Of a stretch of DNA of 64,000 nucleotides, positions 1 through 8,681 are shown piece by piece. The stretch is from Pseudoalteromonas arctica (GTDB lineage Bacteria; Pseudomonadota; Gammaproteobacteria; Enterobacterales; Alteromonadaceae): contig NZ_JABBMT010000007.1 in NCBI RefSeq assembly GCF_012927645.1, positions 62,001 through 126,000 on the forward strand, in the 5' to 3' direction. Numbering within the stretch: the stretch's first letter is position 1; each line of letters begins with the position of its first letter. The position numbers and the translations under genes were made by a program. The notes beneath the pieces are model-generated. The model had not been told where the DNA came from. It searched no databases and saw only the letters and a list, made by a program, of their open reading frames with translations.

Positions 1-457
1 TACGCTTAGCGTTATCTACATCATAACGTCGGCATAACGCATCTAAGTTATTCTTCTGTCCTGGATGCAAGTCACGCGCCATTTTGAGGGTGTCGAGAAC
101 TTGGCAGTAATCATGGGTTTTTTGGTAACCTTGATTAAGCAACTCAAATTCATTATCCATATGGCCGACATCGAACGGCGCATTATGAATTACCAGCTCC
201 GCCCCTCTAATATAGTCGAGAAACTCTTGAGCGATTTGGTGGAATAACGGTTTATCACGTAAAAATTCATTGGTGATACCATGAACATCAATGGCTTCTT
301 CGTCACTTTTACGCTGCGGGTTAATATAAACGTGAAAGTTATTGCCGGTTAAACGACGATTCACTAATTCCACACAGCCAATTTCAATAATACGATGCCC
401 TTGTCTAGGGTCGATGCCGGTGGTTTCTGTATCTAAAACTATTTGTCTACGTGCCAT
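1..457 (-). CDS. dnaQ: DNA polymerase III epsilon subunit (partial, 3' end outside window)
   Basis: The reading frame is open from the ATG at 457 to the left edge, giving about 152 N-terminal residues; the C-terminus lies outside the window. This is the 3'-5' proofreading exonuclease of the replicative polymerase. The N-terminus carries the Exo I motif DTETTG with the metal ligands D9 and E11, and an NAPFD segment matching Exo II appears further on. The visible part ends just after a DALCRRYDVDNAKR stretch typical of DnaQ; the Exo III motif is not reached. The gene is divergent from rnhA with 68 bp between the starts, the classic enterobacterial dnaQ/rnhA arrangement. Confidence 0.95.
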   Translation of the reverse strand, partial: MARRQIVLDTETTGIDPRQGHRIIEIGCVELVNRRLTGNNFHVYINPQRKSDEEAIDVHGITNEFLRDKPLFHQIAQEFLDYIRGAELVIHNAPFDVGHMDNEFELLNQGYQKTHDYCQVLDTLKMARDLHPGQKNNLDALCRRYDVDNAKR

Positions 458-525
458 ATCGAATTTAGCCTGACTCTGGTATCTTTCTATAATCACTTTA
501 TTGTACATAAGATCAAGGGAAAACA

Positions 526-993
526 GTGCAAAAAACCGTAGAGATTTACACCGATGGTTCATGTTTAGGTAATCCGGGCCCCGGCGGTTATGGTATTTTT
601 ATGATTTATGAAGCCCATGAAAAAAAACTAAGCCAAGGTTACACACTCACCACCAATAACCGTATGGAAATGTTAGCTGCTATTGTTGCGCTAGAATCAC
701 TTAATCGTTCATGCGCTGTTACCCTGACTACCGACAGCCAATACGTAAAACAAGGTATTGAATCGTGGCTTGCTAACTGGAAGAAGCGAGGCTGGAAAAC
801 GGCTGCTAAAAAACCAGTTAAAAATGTCGATTTATGGCAGCGTCTTGATGCAGCTTGCGCCCGTCATAATGTGACTTGGAAGTGGGTGAAAGGCCATAGC
901 GGCAATAAATACAACGAAATTGTTGATGATTTAGCACGCGATGCTGCTGGCAGTAAAGATTTATTAGTCGATGAAGGTTATAACCCTGAATAA
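526..993 (+). CDS. rnhA: Ribonuclease HI
   Basis: The 155-residue protein has exactly the length of E. coli RNase HI, which cleaves the RNA strand of RNA-DNA hybrids. The [14 protein letters not shown] start holds catalytic D10; the other acidic residues fall in NNRME (E48), TTDSQYV (D70) and the DDLARDAA segment near 134. The [20 protein letters not shown] basic protrusion is also present. The start codon is GTG, preceded by an AAGGG Shine-Dalgarno sequence at 516-520; no ATG lies near the conserved N-terminus. It is divergent from dnaQ. Confidence 0.97.
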   Translation: MQKTVEIYTDGSCLGNPGPGGYGIFMIYEAHEKKLSQGYTLTTNNRMEMLAAIVALESLNRSCAVTLTTDSQYVKQGIESWLANWKKRGWKTAAKKPVKNVDLWQRLDAACARHNVTWKWVKGHSGNKYNEIVDDLARDAAGSKDLLVDEGYNPE

Positions 994-1034
994 TATGAGT
1001 AGATAATTCATCGCAAACCATTTAACAACTTGAT

Positions 1035-1091
1035 ATATACCCAAACCACCTCAAGATGCAGAATTCGCATCTTGAAGTGGCTTGGGTATAT
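1035..1091. repeat. Large imperfect palindrome (25-bp arms, 7-bp loop)
   Basis: Arms 1035-1059 and 1067-1091 are reverse complements with two mismatches (one A/G, one C/T) around the loop AGAATTC. The outer ends read ATATACCC and GGGTATAT, the inner ends GATGC and GCATC. It sits between rnhA and the next gene. The size and near-perfect symmetry suggest a dispersed palindromic repeat of REP or MITE type, or a strong hairpin ending rnhA transcription; there is no T-run after it. Whether copies exist elsewhere in the genome cannot be seen here. Confidence 0.8.
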
Positions 1092-1117
1092 GATATAAGA
1101 TTTAGCTATATCATATA
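1087..1117. promoter_or_regulatory. Perfect 11-bp inverted repeat upstream of the MBL hydrolase
   Basis: TATATGATATA (1087-1097) and TATATCATATA (1107-1117) are perfect reverse complements separated by 9 bp. The right arm ends 13 bp before the ATG at 1131. The AT-rich symmetry in the promoter/leader position suggests a repressor operator for a sulfide- or stress-inducible gene. That is inference: no regulator gene is adjacent. It overlaps the right end of the larger palindrome by 5 bp. Confidence 0.4.
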
Positions 1118-1130
1118 ATGGAGTTGTTTC

Positions 1131-1988
1131 ATGTCTATCTTGGTTGAGTCTTTTTTCCATCAACAAAGCGCTACATTTAGTTATTTAGTTAGTTGCCAAA
1201 TAACTAAATCAACCATGTTAATTGATCCCCCAGCAGACTTTGATGCTCCCAGTGGTACGTTAAGTTTTTCTACTGCAAACGACATTATTATCTATATTAA
1301 TGAAAACCAGCTTGCACTTGAGTGGATTTTAGAAAGCCATGCCCATGCTGATCATATAACGGCCGCCAGTTATATAAAGCAACGTTTAGCATCACAGCAC
1401 CCATGTAAAATAGCAACTGGTTCCAAGATAACCCAAGTACAACAACACTTTAGCCGTCTATATGATATTGAAATGCCATGCGACGGTAGTCAATTTGAGC
1501 AATTATTTAATGACAATGATAGTTTTAAACTTGGCGAACAAGAAGTAACTATATTGGAAACTCCAGGGCATACTCCTGATAGCGTATGTTATTTGATTGC
1601 GGGTAACTTATTTGTTGGCGATACTTTTTTTATGCCCGATAGTGGCACAGCACGTTGCGACTTTCCAGGCGGCAGTGCCAAAGCCTTATATGCTTCACTG
1701 CAACGGATTTTAGCCCTGCCTGATAATACTATTTTATGGATGTGTCATGACTATCAACCAAATGGGCGGCCACTTGCGAATAAAAGCTCCGTAATTGAAC
1801 AACGTACCACTAATATTCACTTACAAACTAATGAGCAAGACTATATCACTGCTCGTAATTCTCGCGATGCAACACTCAGCGTCCCAAAATTACTGCACCC
1901 CGCAATACAAATGAATATTCGCGCGGGGCAATTACCACAACAAAATACTCAAGCTTTTGTATCAATCCCGCTCACGGTGCTGCTTTGA
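1131..1988 (+). CDS. MBL-fold hydrolase, persulfide dioxygenase-like
   Basis: The 285-residue metallo-beta-lactamase-fold protein carries the zinc motif SHAHADH (residues about 70-76), a TPGHTPDS segment, a VGDTFF segment with the bridging aspartate, and a CHDY histidine. The stretch DSGTARCDFPGG resembles the signature of persulfide dioxygenases (ETHE1 and Blh of the bigR operon), which oxidise glutathione persulfide to sulfite. A GGAG lies 7 nt before the ATG. The last 27 bp overlap the convergent yafS-like gene. Family placement is good; the exact substrate is inferred. It could be another class of glyoxalase-II-like hydrolase. Confidence 0.75.
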   Translation: MSILVESFFHQQSATFSYLVSCQITKSTMLIDPPADFDAPSGTLSFSTANDIIIYINENQLALEWILESHAHADHITAASYIKQRLASQHPCKIATGSKITQVQQHFSRLYDIEMPCDGSQFEQLFNDNDSFKLGEQEVTILETPGHTPDSVCYLIAGNLFVGDTFFMPDSGTARCDFPGGSAKALYASLQRILALPDNTILWMCHDYQPNGRPLANKSSVIEQRTTNIHLQTNEQDYITARNSRDATLSVPKLLHPAIQMNIRAGQLPQQNTQAFVSIPLTVLL

Positions 1989-2717
1989 GGTTTGTCGCAA
2001 ACCGGCGCCTTTCACCGGAGCAAATTGAGGTCGCGCATGCCATTTGGGTTTAATGGGTGTTAAAGGGGCTACTCGCTTACGCGCCACCAGCATATAAACA
2101 CTGCCCATCGGTTTTAAATATTGCTTGGTAAAACGTCGCCATGGCGCAAACCGTGACAAACGATTGCCACGTGCCAGCGATGAATAAATAAAACGTTCAT
2201 CACTCACAATTTCAAAACCAAGTAAATTAAGCCAATCTTTGACACGTGCAGGGGTAAAAAAGCGCCCTGTCCAAGGTAACTTTTGGCCACTAAAGGGCAA
2301 CAACTGCGCCAGTCCACATAAACTAAATGGGTTAAACCCGGTGATCACCATATACCCACCAGGTATTAAGGTACGGTGAGCTTCACGTAATATATGATGC
2401 GGATCAGTGTGATACTCTAAGCAATGGCTTAATATACATGCATCAACACTGTGTTCGTAAAATGGTAATTCATCGATATCTGCCACTACGCCAGTAAATG
2501 GCCCAGATTCAGCCACACACACCTGATGTTTTATAGTGCTTTTACTGGTGTTAAGTTCACCACTCAAATTTCCCAGTTTTAACATGTGATAGCCAAACAT
2601 TCGCGGTAACCACTTGGCCATTTTACGTTCTATATCACTACGTAAATAGTCACCATGAGGAAACTCTTGCCACGACAGTGGTTTGGGTCCTTCTTGAAAA
2701 CTAAGGGCTGGTTTCAT
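1962..2717 (-). CDS. yafS: SAM-dependent methyltransferase (YafS-like)
   Basis: A 251-residue class I methyltransferase of the UbiE/Methyltransf_11 type. VVADIDELPFYEHSVDACILSHCLEYHTDPHHILREAHRTL contains the motif II/post-II region of this fold, and GGYMVITGFNPFS follows. Position between rnhA and gloB matches E. coli yafS, whose substrate is unknown. Its 3' end overlaps the convergent MBL hydrolase by 27 bp, and its start is 52 bp from the divergent gloB start. Confidence 0.8.
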   Translation of the reverse strand: MKPALSFQEGPKPLSWQEFPHGDYLRSDIERKMAKWLPRMFGYHMLKLGNLSGELNTSKSTIKHQVCVAESGPFTGVVADIDELPFYEHSVDACILSHCLEYHTDPHHILREAHRTLIPGGYMVITGFNPFSLCGLAQLLPFSGQKLPWTGRFFTPARVKDWLNLLGFEIVSDERFIYSSLARGNRLSRFAPWRRFTKQYLKPMGSVYMLVARKRVAPLTPIKPKWHARPQFAPVKGAGLRQTSKQHRERD

Positions 2718-2769
2718 ACGCTGAGCTCGTTATACTGTTTGATATCGTTACTTTATAGAGCAATGTCAT

Positions 2770-3555
2770 ATGGTGCAAGTCAAAGCAATTAAAGCCTTTT
2801 ATGATAATTACATTTGGTGCCTTAGCGAGCCTACCAGTGCGCAGGCATGGGTAGTTGACCCTGGTCAAGCTGAACCAGTCTTAACTTATTTAAGCCAAGC
2901 AGGTTTGACCTTAGCGGGTATTTTGGTTACCCATCATCATTATGACCATACTGATGGCGTAGCCGCTTTACGTGATAAATTTGCAGGTATTGATGTATAT
3001 GGCCCACACAATAGTCCATTTAAAGGGATCACAAAGCCACTAATGGACGCTGATAAAATAACCGTACTTGGGACGGAATTTACTATCATAACCACACCCG
3101 GGCATACCTTAGATCATATTTGCTATACCAACCCAGCCCTCGCTTTTACTGGCGATACATTATTTAGTGGTGGCTGCGGACGCTTATTTGAAGGTACAGC
3201 AGAGCAAATGTACGACTCATTCAACAAACTAAAAACACTGCCGCATGATTGCAAAATTTATTGCACTCACGAATACACCCAAGCTAACTTAGCATTTGCA
3301 TTAGCCGTTGAACCGGACAATCAAGACTTGCTTAATTACTCACATTGGGTTGACGAACAACAGAACAACGACTTAATCACTTTGCCGAGTACTTTAGGGC
3401 AAGAATTAAAAATAAACCCGTTTATGCGTAGCGAGCTGCCAAGCATTACCACGCTATTGCCTACACAATTTAAAGGATTCAGAAAAAACTCAGCACAAAA
3501 AACTGAACCTTGGCAAAACTTCGCAGGTCTGAGAACCTGGAAAGATCATTTTTAA
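2770..3555 (+). CDS. gloB: Hydroxyacylglutathione hydrolase (glyoxalase II)
   Basis: A 261-residue MBL-fold enzyme that hydrolyses S-lactoylglutathione in methylglyoxal detoxification. The dinuclear metal motif THHHYDHTDG occurs at about residues 55-64, followed by TTPGHTLDHICY, FTGDTLFSGGCGR and THEYTQAN; the C-terminal helical substrate-binding domain ends with KTEPWQNFAGLRTWKD. FYDNYIWCL at the N-terminus matches GloB. It lies between the yafS-like gene and mltD, as in E. coli. Confidence 0.95.
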   Translation: MVQVKAIKAFYDNYIWCLSEPTSAQAWVVDPGQAEPVLTYLSQAGLTLAGILVTHHHYDHTDGVAALRDKFAGIDVYGPHNSPFKGITKPLMDADKITVLGTEFTIITTPGHTLDHICYTNPALAFTGDTLFSGGCGRLFEGTAEQMYDSFNKLKTLPHDCKIYCTHEYTQANLAFALAVEPDNQDLLNYSHWVDEQQNNDLITLPSTLGQELKINPFMRSELPSITTLLPTQFKGFRKNSAQKTEPWQNFAGLRTWKDHF

Positions 3556-3712
3556 TATAATAAACCTGCCCTGTAGTTAATAAATCTAAGCAGATTATTT
3601 AGTTAGCTGGTAAACATCGGCATTGTTGCATATTTTAAACGGTCATAAAGTGGTAATACCAACTCATAACGGGTAGTATTCGCCGAGTTTTTTACCTGAT
3701 GTATTGGTATTT

Positions 3713-5296
3713 ATGAATAAATCCCCCCTCGTTTTAGCCTTGGCTTTAGTGCTAAGTGGTTGTCAAACCTTGACATCAACACAATCTGATGACGCTATCG
3801 TCAATCAAGCAGAGCAGCCACAACTTAATGGCGCCAGCCCACACGATATCAGTGAAGCATTGATGATCAATGCACAATACCAACAAGTTAACGACTTGGA
3901 TGATGCACCACCCGTTTTTGATGATGTGTGGGAGCGAATTCGTTACCAATTATCAATTGAAGTCCCCCAAAATCGCCCTGTTGTGACTGAGCGTAATTAT
4001 TATGCTAAGCATCAAGCTTATTTAGATCGCATCTCAAAACGTGCCGAGCCCTATTTACACTTTATCGTAGAAGAAGTTGAAAAGCGGGAAATGCCAGTTG
4101 AAATTGCACTGCTGCCTATTGTGGAAAGTGCCTTTGATCCGTTTGGCTACTCATACCGCAGTGCATCGGGTATTTGGCAATTTATGCCACAAACTGGTGA
4201 GCGTTTTGATTTAAAGCAAAACTGGTGGTACGACGGCCGTCGTGACATTGTACAATCAACCCGTGCGGCACTTGATTACCTGTCTTATTTACATAAAATC
4301 TTAGAGGGTGATTGGCTCAACGCCATCGCGGCCTATAACTCAGGTGAAGGGCGTTTATTACGCGCCATAAAAAAGAACCGTAAAAAACACTTACCTACTG
4401 ATTTTTGGTCTCTTGATTTACCCAGTGAAACCACCACCTATGTACCAAAGCTATTAGCATTAGCAGACTTACTAAAACGCCAAGATGACTTTGGGGTAAA
4501 GTGGAACCCGATTATCAATGCACAAGTTGTTGAAGCCGTTGATGTAGGTTCACAAATTGATTTAGCACTGGCCGCGGAGATGGCAGACATTAGCCTGACT
4601 GAGTTATATCGTTTAAATCCAGGATTTAATCGCTGGGCAACGGATCCTAACGGTCCTCACTTTTTATTATTACCAACAGATAAAGTTGAGCAGTTTCAAC
4701 TGTTATTAGCTAAAACAGCGATGAAAGATCGTCTGCGTTGGCAACAATATATTGTCGCAAGCGGTGACAGTTTATCGGTGATTGCGAAAAAGTTTGCCAC
4801 CAGTACTAGCGCAATCAAATCACTCAATAAACTCAAGTCAAATACCATTCGTATTGGTCAGCAATTATTAGTGCCGTTAAGTGATGGCGCAATTAATAGC
4901 GAACACCTGCCAAAACAAATGCGTATGGCGGTGAATAATAATAGTCAAAAGAAGCTCTCCCATACGGTTAAAAATGGCGATACTTTATGGGATATAAGCC
5001 GAGAGTACGATGTAACTATTAATGAACTCGCTAGCTGGAATAAACTTAAAAAGAATAGTGTATTACGTTTAGGACAAAAGTTAACGGTTTATCAGAGCGC
5101 TAAAAAACCTCAGGCGTTAGCCAGTACCAATCGAACAATCACCTATAAAGTTCGCCGTGGTGACTCTCTGGCTCGCATTGCAGCTAAGTTTAATTTAACA
5201 GTCAACGATATTATCAAATGGAACGACTTATCAGGACAAAAGTATTTACAACCAGGGCAAAAGTTAAAGCTTAAAGTTGACGTAAAAAGTACCTGA
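3713..5296 (+). CDS. mltD: Membrane-bound lytic murein transglycosylase D
   Basis: The 527-residue lipoprotein begins at the ATG at 3713 with a signal peptide ending in the lipobox LSGC. A lytic transglycosylase domain occupies about residues 100-270: LPIVESAFDPFGYS holds the catalytic glutamate, followed by SASGIWQFMPQTG and AAYNSGEGR. Three LysM peptidoglycan-binding repeats follow (YIVASGDSLSVIAKKF, HTVKNGDTLWDIS, YKVRRGDSLARIA). The enzyme cleaves murein to 1,6-anhydro products at the outer membrane. An in-frame TTG lies 9 bp upstream but the ATG fits the signal peptide better. Position after gloB is as in E. coli. Confidence 0.95.
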   Translation: MNKSPLVLALALVLSGCQTLTSTQSDDAIVNQAEQPQLNGASPHDISEALMINAQYQQVNDLDDAPPVFDDVWERIRYQLSIEVPQNRPVVTERNYYAKHQAYLDRISKRAEPYLHFIVEEVEKREMPVEIALLPIVESAFDPFGYSYRSASGIWQFMPQTGERFDLKQNWWYDGRRDIVQSTRAALDYLSYLHKILEGDWLNAIAAYNSGEGRLLRAIKKNRKKHLPTDFWSLDLPSETTTYVPKLLALADLLKRQDDFGVKWNPIINAQVVEAVDVGSQIDLALAAEMADISLTELYRLNPGFNRWATDPNGPHFLLLPTDKVEQFQLLLAKTAMKDRLRWQQYIVASGDSLSVIAKKFATSTSAIKSLNKLKSNTIRIGQQLLVPLSDGAINSEHLPKQMRMAVNNNSQKKLSHTVKNGDTLWDISREYDVTINELASWNKLKKNSVLRLGQKLTVYQSAKKPQALASTNRTITYKVRRGDSLARIAAKFNLTVNDIIKWNDLSGQKYLQPGQKLKLKVDVKST

Positions 5297-5305
5297 AAAA
5301 ACAAT

Positions 5306-5331
5306 AAAAAAGAGCGTTTTCGCTCTTTTTT
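5306..5331. terminator. Bidirectional Rho-independent terminator (mltD / yqcA)
   Basis: AAAAAAGAGCG, a TTTT loop and CGCTCTTTTTT form a perfect 11-bp stem with T-runs on both strands. It lies between the convergent mltD and yqcA genes and can serve both. Confidence 0.9.
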
Positions 5332-5336
5332 ATTAT

Positions 5337-5786
5337 CTACTGAGGTAGCTTAGCTAACCACTCTTGGAGCCATGGCTGAGTTACTGGCCAAGGTTCAAAA
5401 TCTTCACAGGCATCGATTTCTAAACGATGACCGATAGGTTGTGCTTGTAAGTCACGAAATAACTCATCAAAACTTCGCCCTGCGCCACAAAACGTATCAC
5501 CATAACTTAGGTCGCCCATGGCGATAATACCGTATGGCTTAGCGGTTAACATAGGAGAAGTGCTATTCAACTCATTAAAAAAACCAGCAAGGTTGTCAGG
5601 AATATCACCTTGCCCGGTGGTCGAGGTGATCACTAAAATATGTGTGGCTTGCTGAATATCTGCAATGGTTGGTTGATCAACTAAATTTACGTTGTGCCCT
5701 GCTTGTTTTATTGCGTCAATAACATCGTCACTTAAACGCTCGGCACCACCATAAACACTGCCTACAAATATGCTAATAGTTGCCAT
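5337..5786 (-). CDS. yqcA: Flavodoxin (YqcA-like)
   Basis: A 149-residue flavodoxin-like FMN protein starting at the ATG at 5786. FVGSVYGGAE is the phosphate-binding loop; TSTTGQGDIPDNL and GDLSYGDTFCGAGRSFDELF are the flavin-contacting regions seen in MioC/YqcA proteins. The reading frame continues upstream but the ATG overlaps the truC stop in a TAATG junction, which argues for coupling and this start. E. coli also has yqcA directly after truC. The electron-transfer partner is unknown. Confidence 0.85.
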   Translation of the reverse strand: MATISIFVGSVYGGAERLSDDVIDAIKQAGHNVNLVDQPTIADIQQATHILVITSTTGQGDIPDNLAGFFNELNSTSPMLTAKPYGIIAMGDLSYGDTFCGAGRSFDELFRDLQAQPIGHRLEIDACEDFEPWPVTQPWLQEWLAKLPQ

Positions 5787-6550
5787 TAATAATCCTTCTC
5801 TTGATGTGGCCAGCCAAGCTGTTGACAAATAGTGAGCATTGCTTCACCTAGCGGCGCTTTAATATTGACCTGTTGTTGGGTATAAGGGTGCACAAAATTT
5901 AGTTCAGTTGCAAATAACATTAACCGACGTAATGCAAAATGCTCTCTAAAAAATTGGTTATGCTGATTATCACCATGATTAACATCACCAATAATAGGCA
6001 GTGATAAATGTTTTAAGTGACGACGGATTTGATGCTTACGCCCTGTTTTAGGAAAGCACTCCACCAGCGAATAGCGCACTGTTGGGTATTTATCAATTGG
6101 TATCGCTAACATTGCTTGCTGCAAGCAGTTAAACTGAGTTTGTGCTTGTTGCGGGGCTTTATTTTGATCAGCAAACTTGTCAGCAATTTTATCTAGCTGT
6201 TCTTTCAGTGGCTTATCTAAAAACACCGAGTCAGGGGCAAATCCGCGTACTAAAGCCAAATAACGCTTAGTTATTTGATTATCAATAAACAACTGATTGA
6301 TATCACGCGCAGCTTCAGAGCTTAGTGCAAAAAGTAATACCCCAGAAGTTGGTCTGTCTAAGCGGTGCACTGGAAAAACATGCTGGCCAATTTGATCTCG
6401 GAGCATTTGCATCGCAAATTGCGTTTCGTGTTTATCTAAAAATGATCGGTGTACTAACAGTCCTGAAGGCTTATTAATTGCGATATAGTTTTCATCACGG
6501 TACAAAATTTCGAGTTCGCCAAATTCAACTGGCTCAGGGCGTTCACTCAT
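5786..6550 (-). CDS. truC: tRNA pseudouridine(65) synthase TruC
   Basis: A 254-residue RluA-family pseudouridine synthase. VHRLDRPTSGVLLFA carries the catalytic aspartate, the N-terminal YIAINKPSGLLVH motif is intact, and RKHQIRRHLKHLSLPIIGDVNHGD is the conserved C-terminal segment. The length and the downstream yqcA match E. coli TruC, which modifies U65 of certain tRNAs. An ATG at 6550 and a GTG one codon earlier are both possible; the ATG overlaps the small upstream ORF. Confidence 0.9.
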   Translation of the reverse strand: MSERPEPVEFGELEILYRDENYIAINKPSGLLVHRSFLDKHETQFAMQMLRDQIGQHVFPVHRLDRPTSGVLLFALSSEAARDINQLFIDNQITKRYLALVRGFAPDSVFLDKPLKEQLDKIADKFADQNKAPQQAQTQFNCLQQAMLAIPIDKYPTVRYSLVECFPKTGRKHQIRRHLKHLSLPIIGDVNHGDNQHNQFFREHFALRRLMLFATELNFVHPYTQQQVNIKAPLGEAMLTICQQLGWPHQEKDY

Positions 6551-6647
6551 CACAACTTCCTAATACAATATCAAGCTCTGTCAGTAATGAGATCACATCG
6601 CCACCACCGGGTTGATGCGTTAAGTAGGTTTGGGTCTGTTGGTACAT
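6543..6647 (-). pseudogene. 34-codon ORF, possible internally deleted yqcC
   Basis: A small ORF of 34 codons starts at the ATG at 6647 and ends at TGA 6543-6545, overlapping the truC start by 8 nt. In E. coli the gene at this place is yqcC (about 109 residues). The C-terminus VISLLTELDIVLG resembles the leucine-rich YqcC C-terminal helix, and the N-terminus MYQQTQTYL could match its first helix, so the centre appears to be missing. In-frame stops lie directly upstream. Similarity is weak and judged by eye; it may be a real small protein. Confidence 0.4.
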
Positions 6648-6751
6648 AACCACCCTTGTTGATTATCATTGCTTGATTATACCCTGTTCCCACATGGCCT
6701 GCTATGGCGTATAATTTAACGAATTTTGCAGTAAAAAATCAGTGGATCATT

Positions 6752-7780
6752 ATGACCGAGCAAATCGCAACTTTAGGCCAATTACTTGATGGCGCAGGCA
6801 CAAATTGGCGCGTTTTTGATATTGGCAGACATATTACCAAGTTAAATAAAAAGCAATTTTTAGCCATTGAGCAAGCACAGATCCCCTATCCTTTCCCACT
6901 TGCGGGTCATGCATGGTTAGCTATTCAGTTTTGGGATAGCAAAGTGAGTAGCGAGCCCTACGTGTGGTTTTTAAAGTTTCCAGTTGATGAGCAAAGTAAG
7001 CTGGTTTGTGCAAGCCGTGATCACTTTGCCAATATGGTGATAGCAGCACTTGGCAATGATTTAACCGGCGAACAAGCCGACGGTAAACTTGATAATAACC
7101 CTTATGTATTCGCGCCTAATGCCAATAAACTTGCAGCATTCAATGCGCAATTAAAAGTATTATTAAAGCAACCCGCTTCACAATATTATGAATACACGCA
7201 ATTGTATTTTAGCGGCAAACTTGGATTTGATAACTGGCAAAGTGTTGCAGTACAAGGTATTGCTGATTTTGCGTTGCGCTTAGATAGCGATAAAAATCTA
7301 GCGTCATTACAACAAGCGTGGGAGCAACTGCCTGCTGAAGTGTTACAACCGCTCAGTGCAATGCTTGAACATGTTGAAATCCCACCCGTATTAAGCGAGC
7401 AACTGCTAAGCTACGCTAAACAAGCTATTGCACAAAAAGATATCCTTGCCCTGTGTTGCACTTTAAGAGCAATGTCAAAGGCACAAGCACACACTCTGAC
7501 AGTACAATTAGTCGATGTTATTTTGCATTCAGATATCGCGACTGAATCAGATGTTACTCAAACCATCGCAGGACGCTGTTTTAACTTACTGAGCGATCCA
7601 GAGCGGTTACATATTTTTATGGACAATTGCGCCCATCATCAGCAAAATGAAGAACTTTTCCCAAGTATTTTTGCTGACTTAGTTGCAATACCAAGTATTC
7701 GACCACACTTATTAGGTTTACTTCGTAAAGAAAATCGCAGCGAAACCCTCGCGCGAGCAATTGGAAGGTTATTCTCGTAA
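6752..7780 (+). CDS. DUF3549 family protein
   Basis: A 342-residue protein, starting at the ATG at 6752 (the frame extends 16 codons further upstream but MTEQIATLGQLL is the usual family N-terminus). TNWRVFDIGRHITKL and LAGHAWLAIQFW are characteristic of DUF3549, a family of unknown function in Shewanella, Vibrio and Pseudoalteromonas. No membrane segment or enzymatic motif is evident. The stop codon is followed immediately by the ATG of the DUF3301 gene, so the two are probably cotranscribed, and the pair usually neighbours the yqcC-truC cluster. Confidence 0.75.
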   Translation: MTEQIATLGQLLDGAGTNWRVFDIGRHITKLNKKQFLAIEQAQIPYPFPLAGHAWLAIQFWDSKVSSEPYVWFLKFPVDEQSKLVCASRDHFANMVIAALGNDLTGEQADGKLDNNPYVFAPNANKLAAFNAQLKVLLKQPASQYYEYTQLYFSGKLGFDNWQSVAVQGIADFALRLDSDKNLASLQQAWEQLPAEVLQPLSAMLEHVEIPPVLSEQLLSYAKQAIAQKDILALCCTLRAMSKAQAHTLTVQLVDVILHSDIATESDVTQTIAGRCFNLLSDPERLHIFMDNCAHHQQNEELFPSIFADLVAIPSIRPHLLGLLRKENRSETLARAIGRLFS

Positions 7781-8080
7781 ATGGCAAGTTTATGGACATT
7801 CATTATCATTGGTAGTGTAATTTATTTGTTTTGGCTTAATCGTAAAGTTGCTGAAGCTGCCAACGCACATGCAAAACGTCAAAGCGACCAGCTACAAGTG
7901 CAATTAATGAGTGTAGCCTGCACTAAACGCCGCTTTGGCCTTTTAAAAAGCGGCAAACCGGGTATCAAAAGCGAGTTTATTTTTGAATTTTCCAGTGATG
8001 GTGAAAGCGTTTATCAAGGGGTGTTATTTATGGAAAATGAAATGCTGAAAAGCGTTTTAGTACCGCCGCATAAGATTTAG
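7781..8080 (+). CDS. DUF3301 family membrane protein
   Basis: A 99-residue protein with an N-terminal transmembrane helix (LWTFIIIGSVIYLFWLN, about residues 4-20) and a soluble tail with RRFGLLKSGKPG and FEFSSDGESVYQG, typical of DUF3301. Function is unknown. Its ATG directly abuts the TAA of the DUF3549 gene, implying translational coupling. The gene faces the 3' end of the convergent csrB-like RNA. Confidence 0.75.
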   Translation: MASLWTFIIIGSVIYLFWLNRKVAEAANAHAKRQSDQLQVQLMSVACTKRRFGLLKSGKPGIKSEFIFEFSSDGESVYQGVLFMENEMLKSVLVPPHKI

Positions 8081-8121
8081 TAGAAGTTAGCAGAATATTT
8101 TAAAGTTTAATCATTCACAAC

Positions 8122-8152
8122 AAAAACTGAGGCGTAACATATAGCTACGCCT
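8122..8152 (-). terminator. Rho-independent terminator of the csrB-like RNA
   Basis: On the minus strand AGGCGTA and TACGCCT (plus positions 8146-8152 and 8130-8136) form a 7-bp stem with a 9-nt loop, followed by CAG and TTTTT at 8126-8122. It ends the GGA-rich region. Confidence 0.85.
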
Positions 8153-8519
8153 AAATCTCACATCATCCATAATAAGGCATCCATACCTACGCCGAAGCAC
8201 CCATTTTTATCTATCCCCTGAACGGGTATATATCCAAATACACCCTCACACTGCATCCATACAATATCCTACACATCCTAGTGTTATCCTCTTTGCCTAC
8301 CTGGCCGTCCTGCGTTTGTAAACGCTCCTATTACTTCCTGTAATATAATCCTTTGGGTTGTCCTTATCACTAGCTCCGCTAATGTGCCGCATCCTGGCAG
8401 TGTCCTTATTCGTCCTTGCATCCGTGTTAACTTGTCCGTTTGCTTCCTGCTAAGCTTCATGCTTAATTGCTATAATCCATTTCCTTGGCAGCAGCTCATT
8501 CATTGAGTCTGTGTCGTCT
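8122..8519 (-). ncRNA. csrB: CsrB-family regulatory RNA (CsrA-sequestering)
   Basis: The minus strand here has no ORF but contains 22 GGA motifs between about 8165 and 8485. Many are in AGGA/GGAT/GGAC contexts and several sit in loops of short stems, for example ACAC-TAGGA-TGTGT, TTAC-AGGA-AGTAA and GC-AGGAA-GC. That is the hallmark of CsrB/CsrC/RsmY/RsmZ RNAs, which titrate the translational regulator CsrA. The approximately 395-nt length fits E. coli CsrB (369 nt). The 3' end is a Rho-independent terminator at 8122-8152 and a GacA/UvrY-type box lies about 170 bp upstream. Synteny supports it: in E. coli csrB lies between yqcC and syd, the same neighbourhood. The 5' end is approximate. Confidence 0.9.
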
Positions 8520-8525
8520 TGACAA

Positions 8526-8553
8526 AGTAAAGTTTAAAGCAAAGTAGACTCAA
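8526..8553 (-). promoter_or_regulatory. Candidate csrB promoter
   Basis: Reading the minus strand, TTGAGT (8553-8548) and TTTACT (8531-8526) are separated by 16 bp and could be the -35 and -10 elements, placing the RNA start near 8519. The -10 match is modest, so the exact start is uncertain. Confidence 0.4.
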
Positions 8554-8681
8554 CGATAGTTACAAATAATAATAATTTTCATGTAACAATTTTGCAAAAA
8601 TAACATATATGATAAAAAACAATAAGTTAAAACTTTGACTACACTATTTATAGGGGAATAAACGGCTAAAACGCACGATAA

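Noticed and set aside
818..1021. 67-codon minus-strand ORF within and after rnhA
   Set aside because: Antisense shadow of rnhA; Cys/His-rich by chance and without a ribosome binding site.
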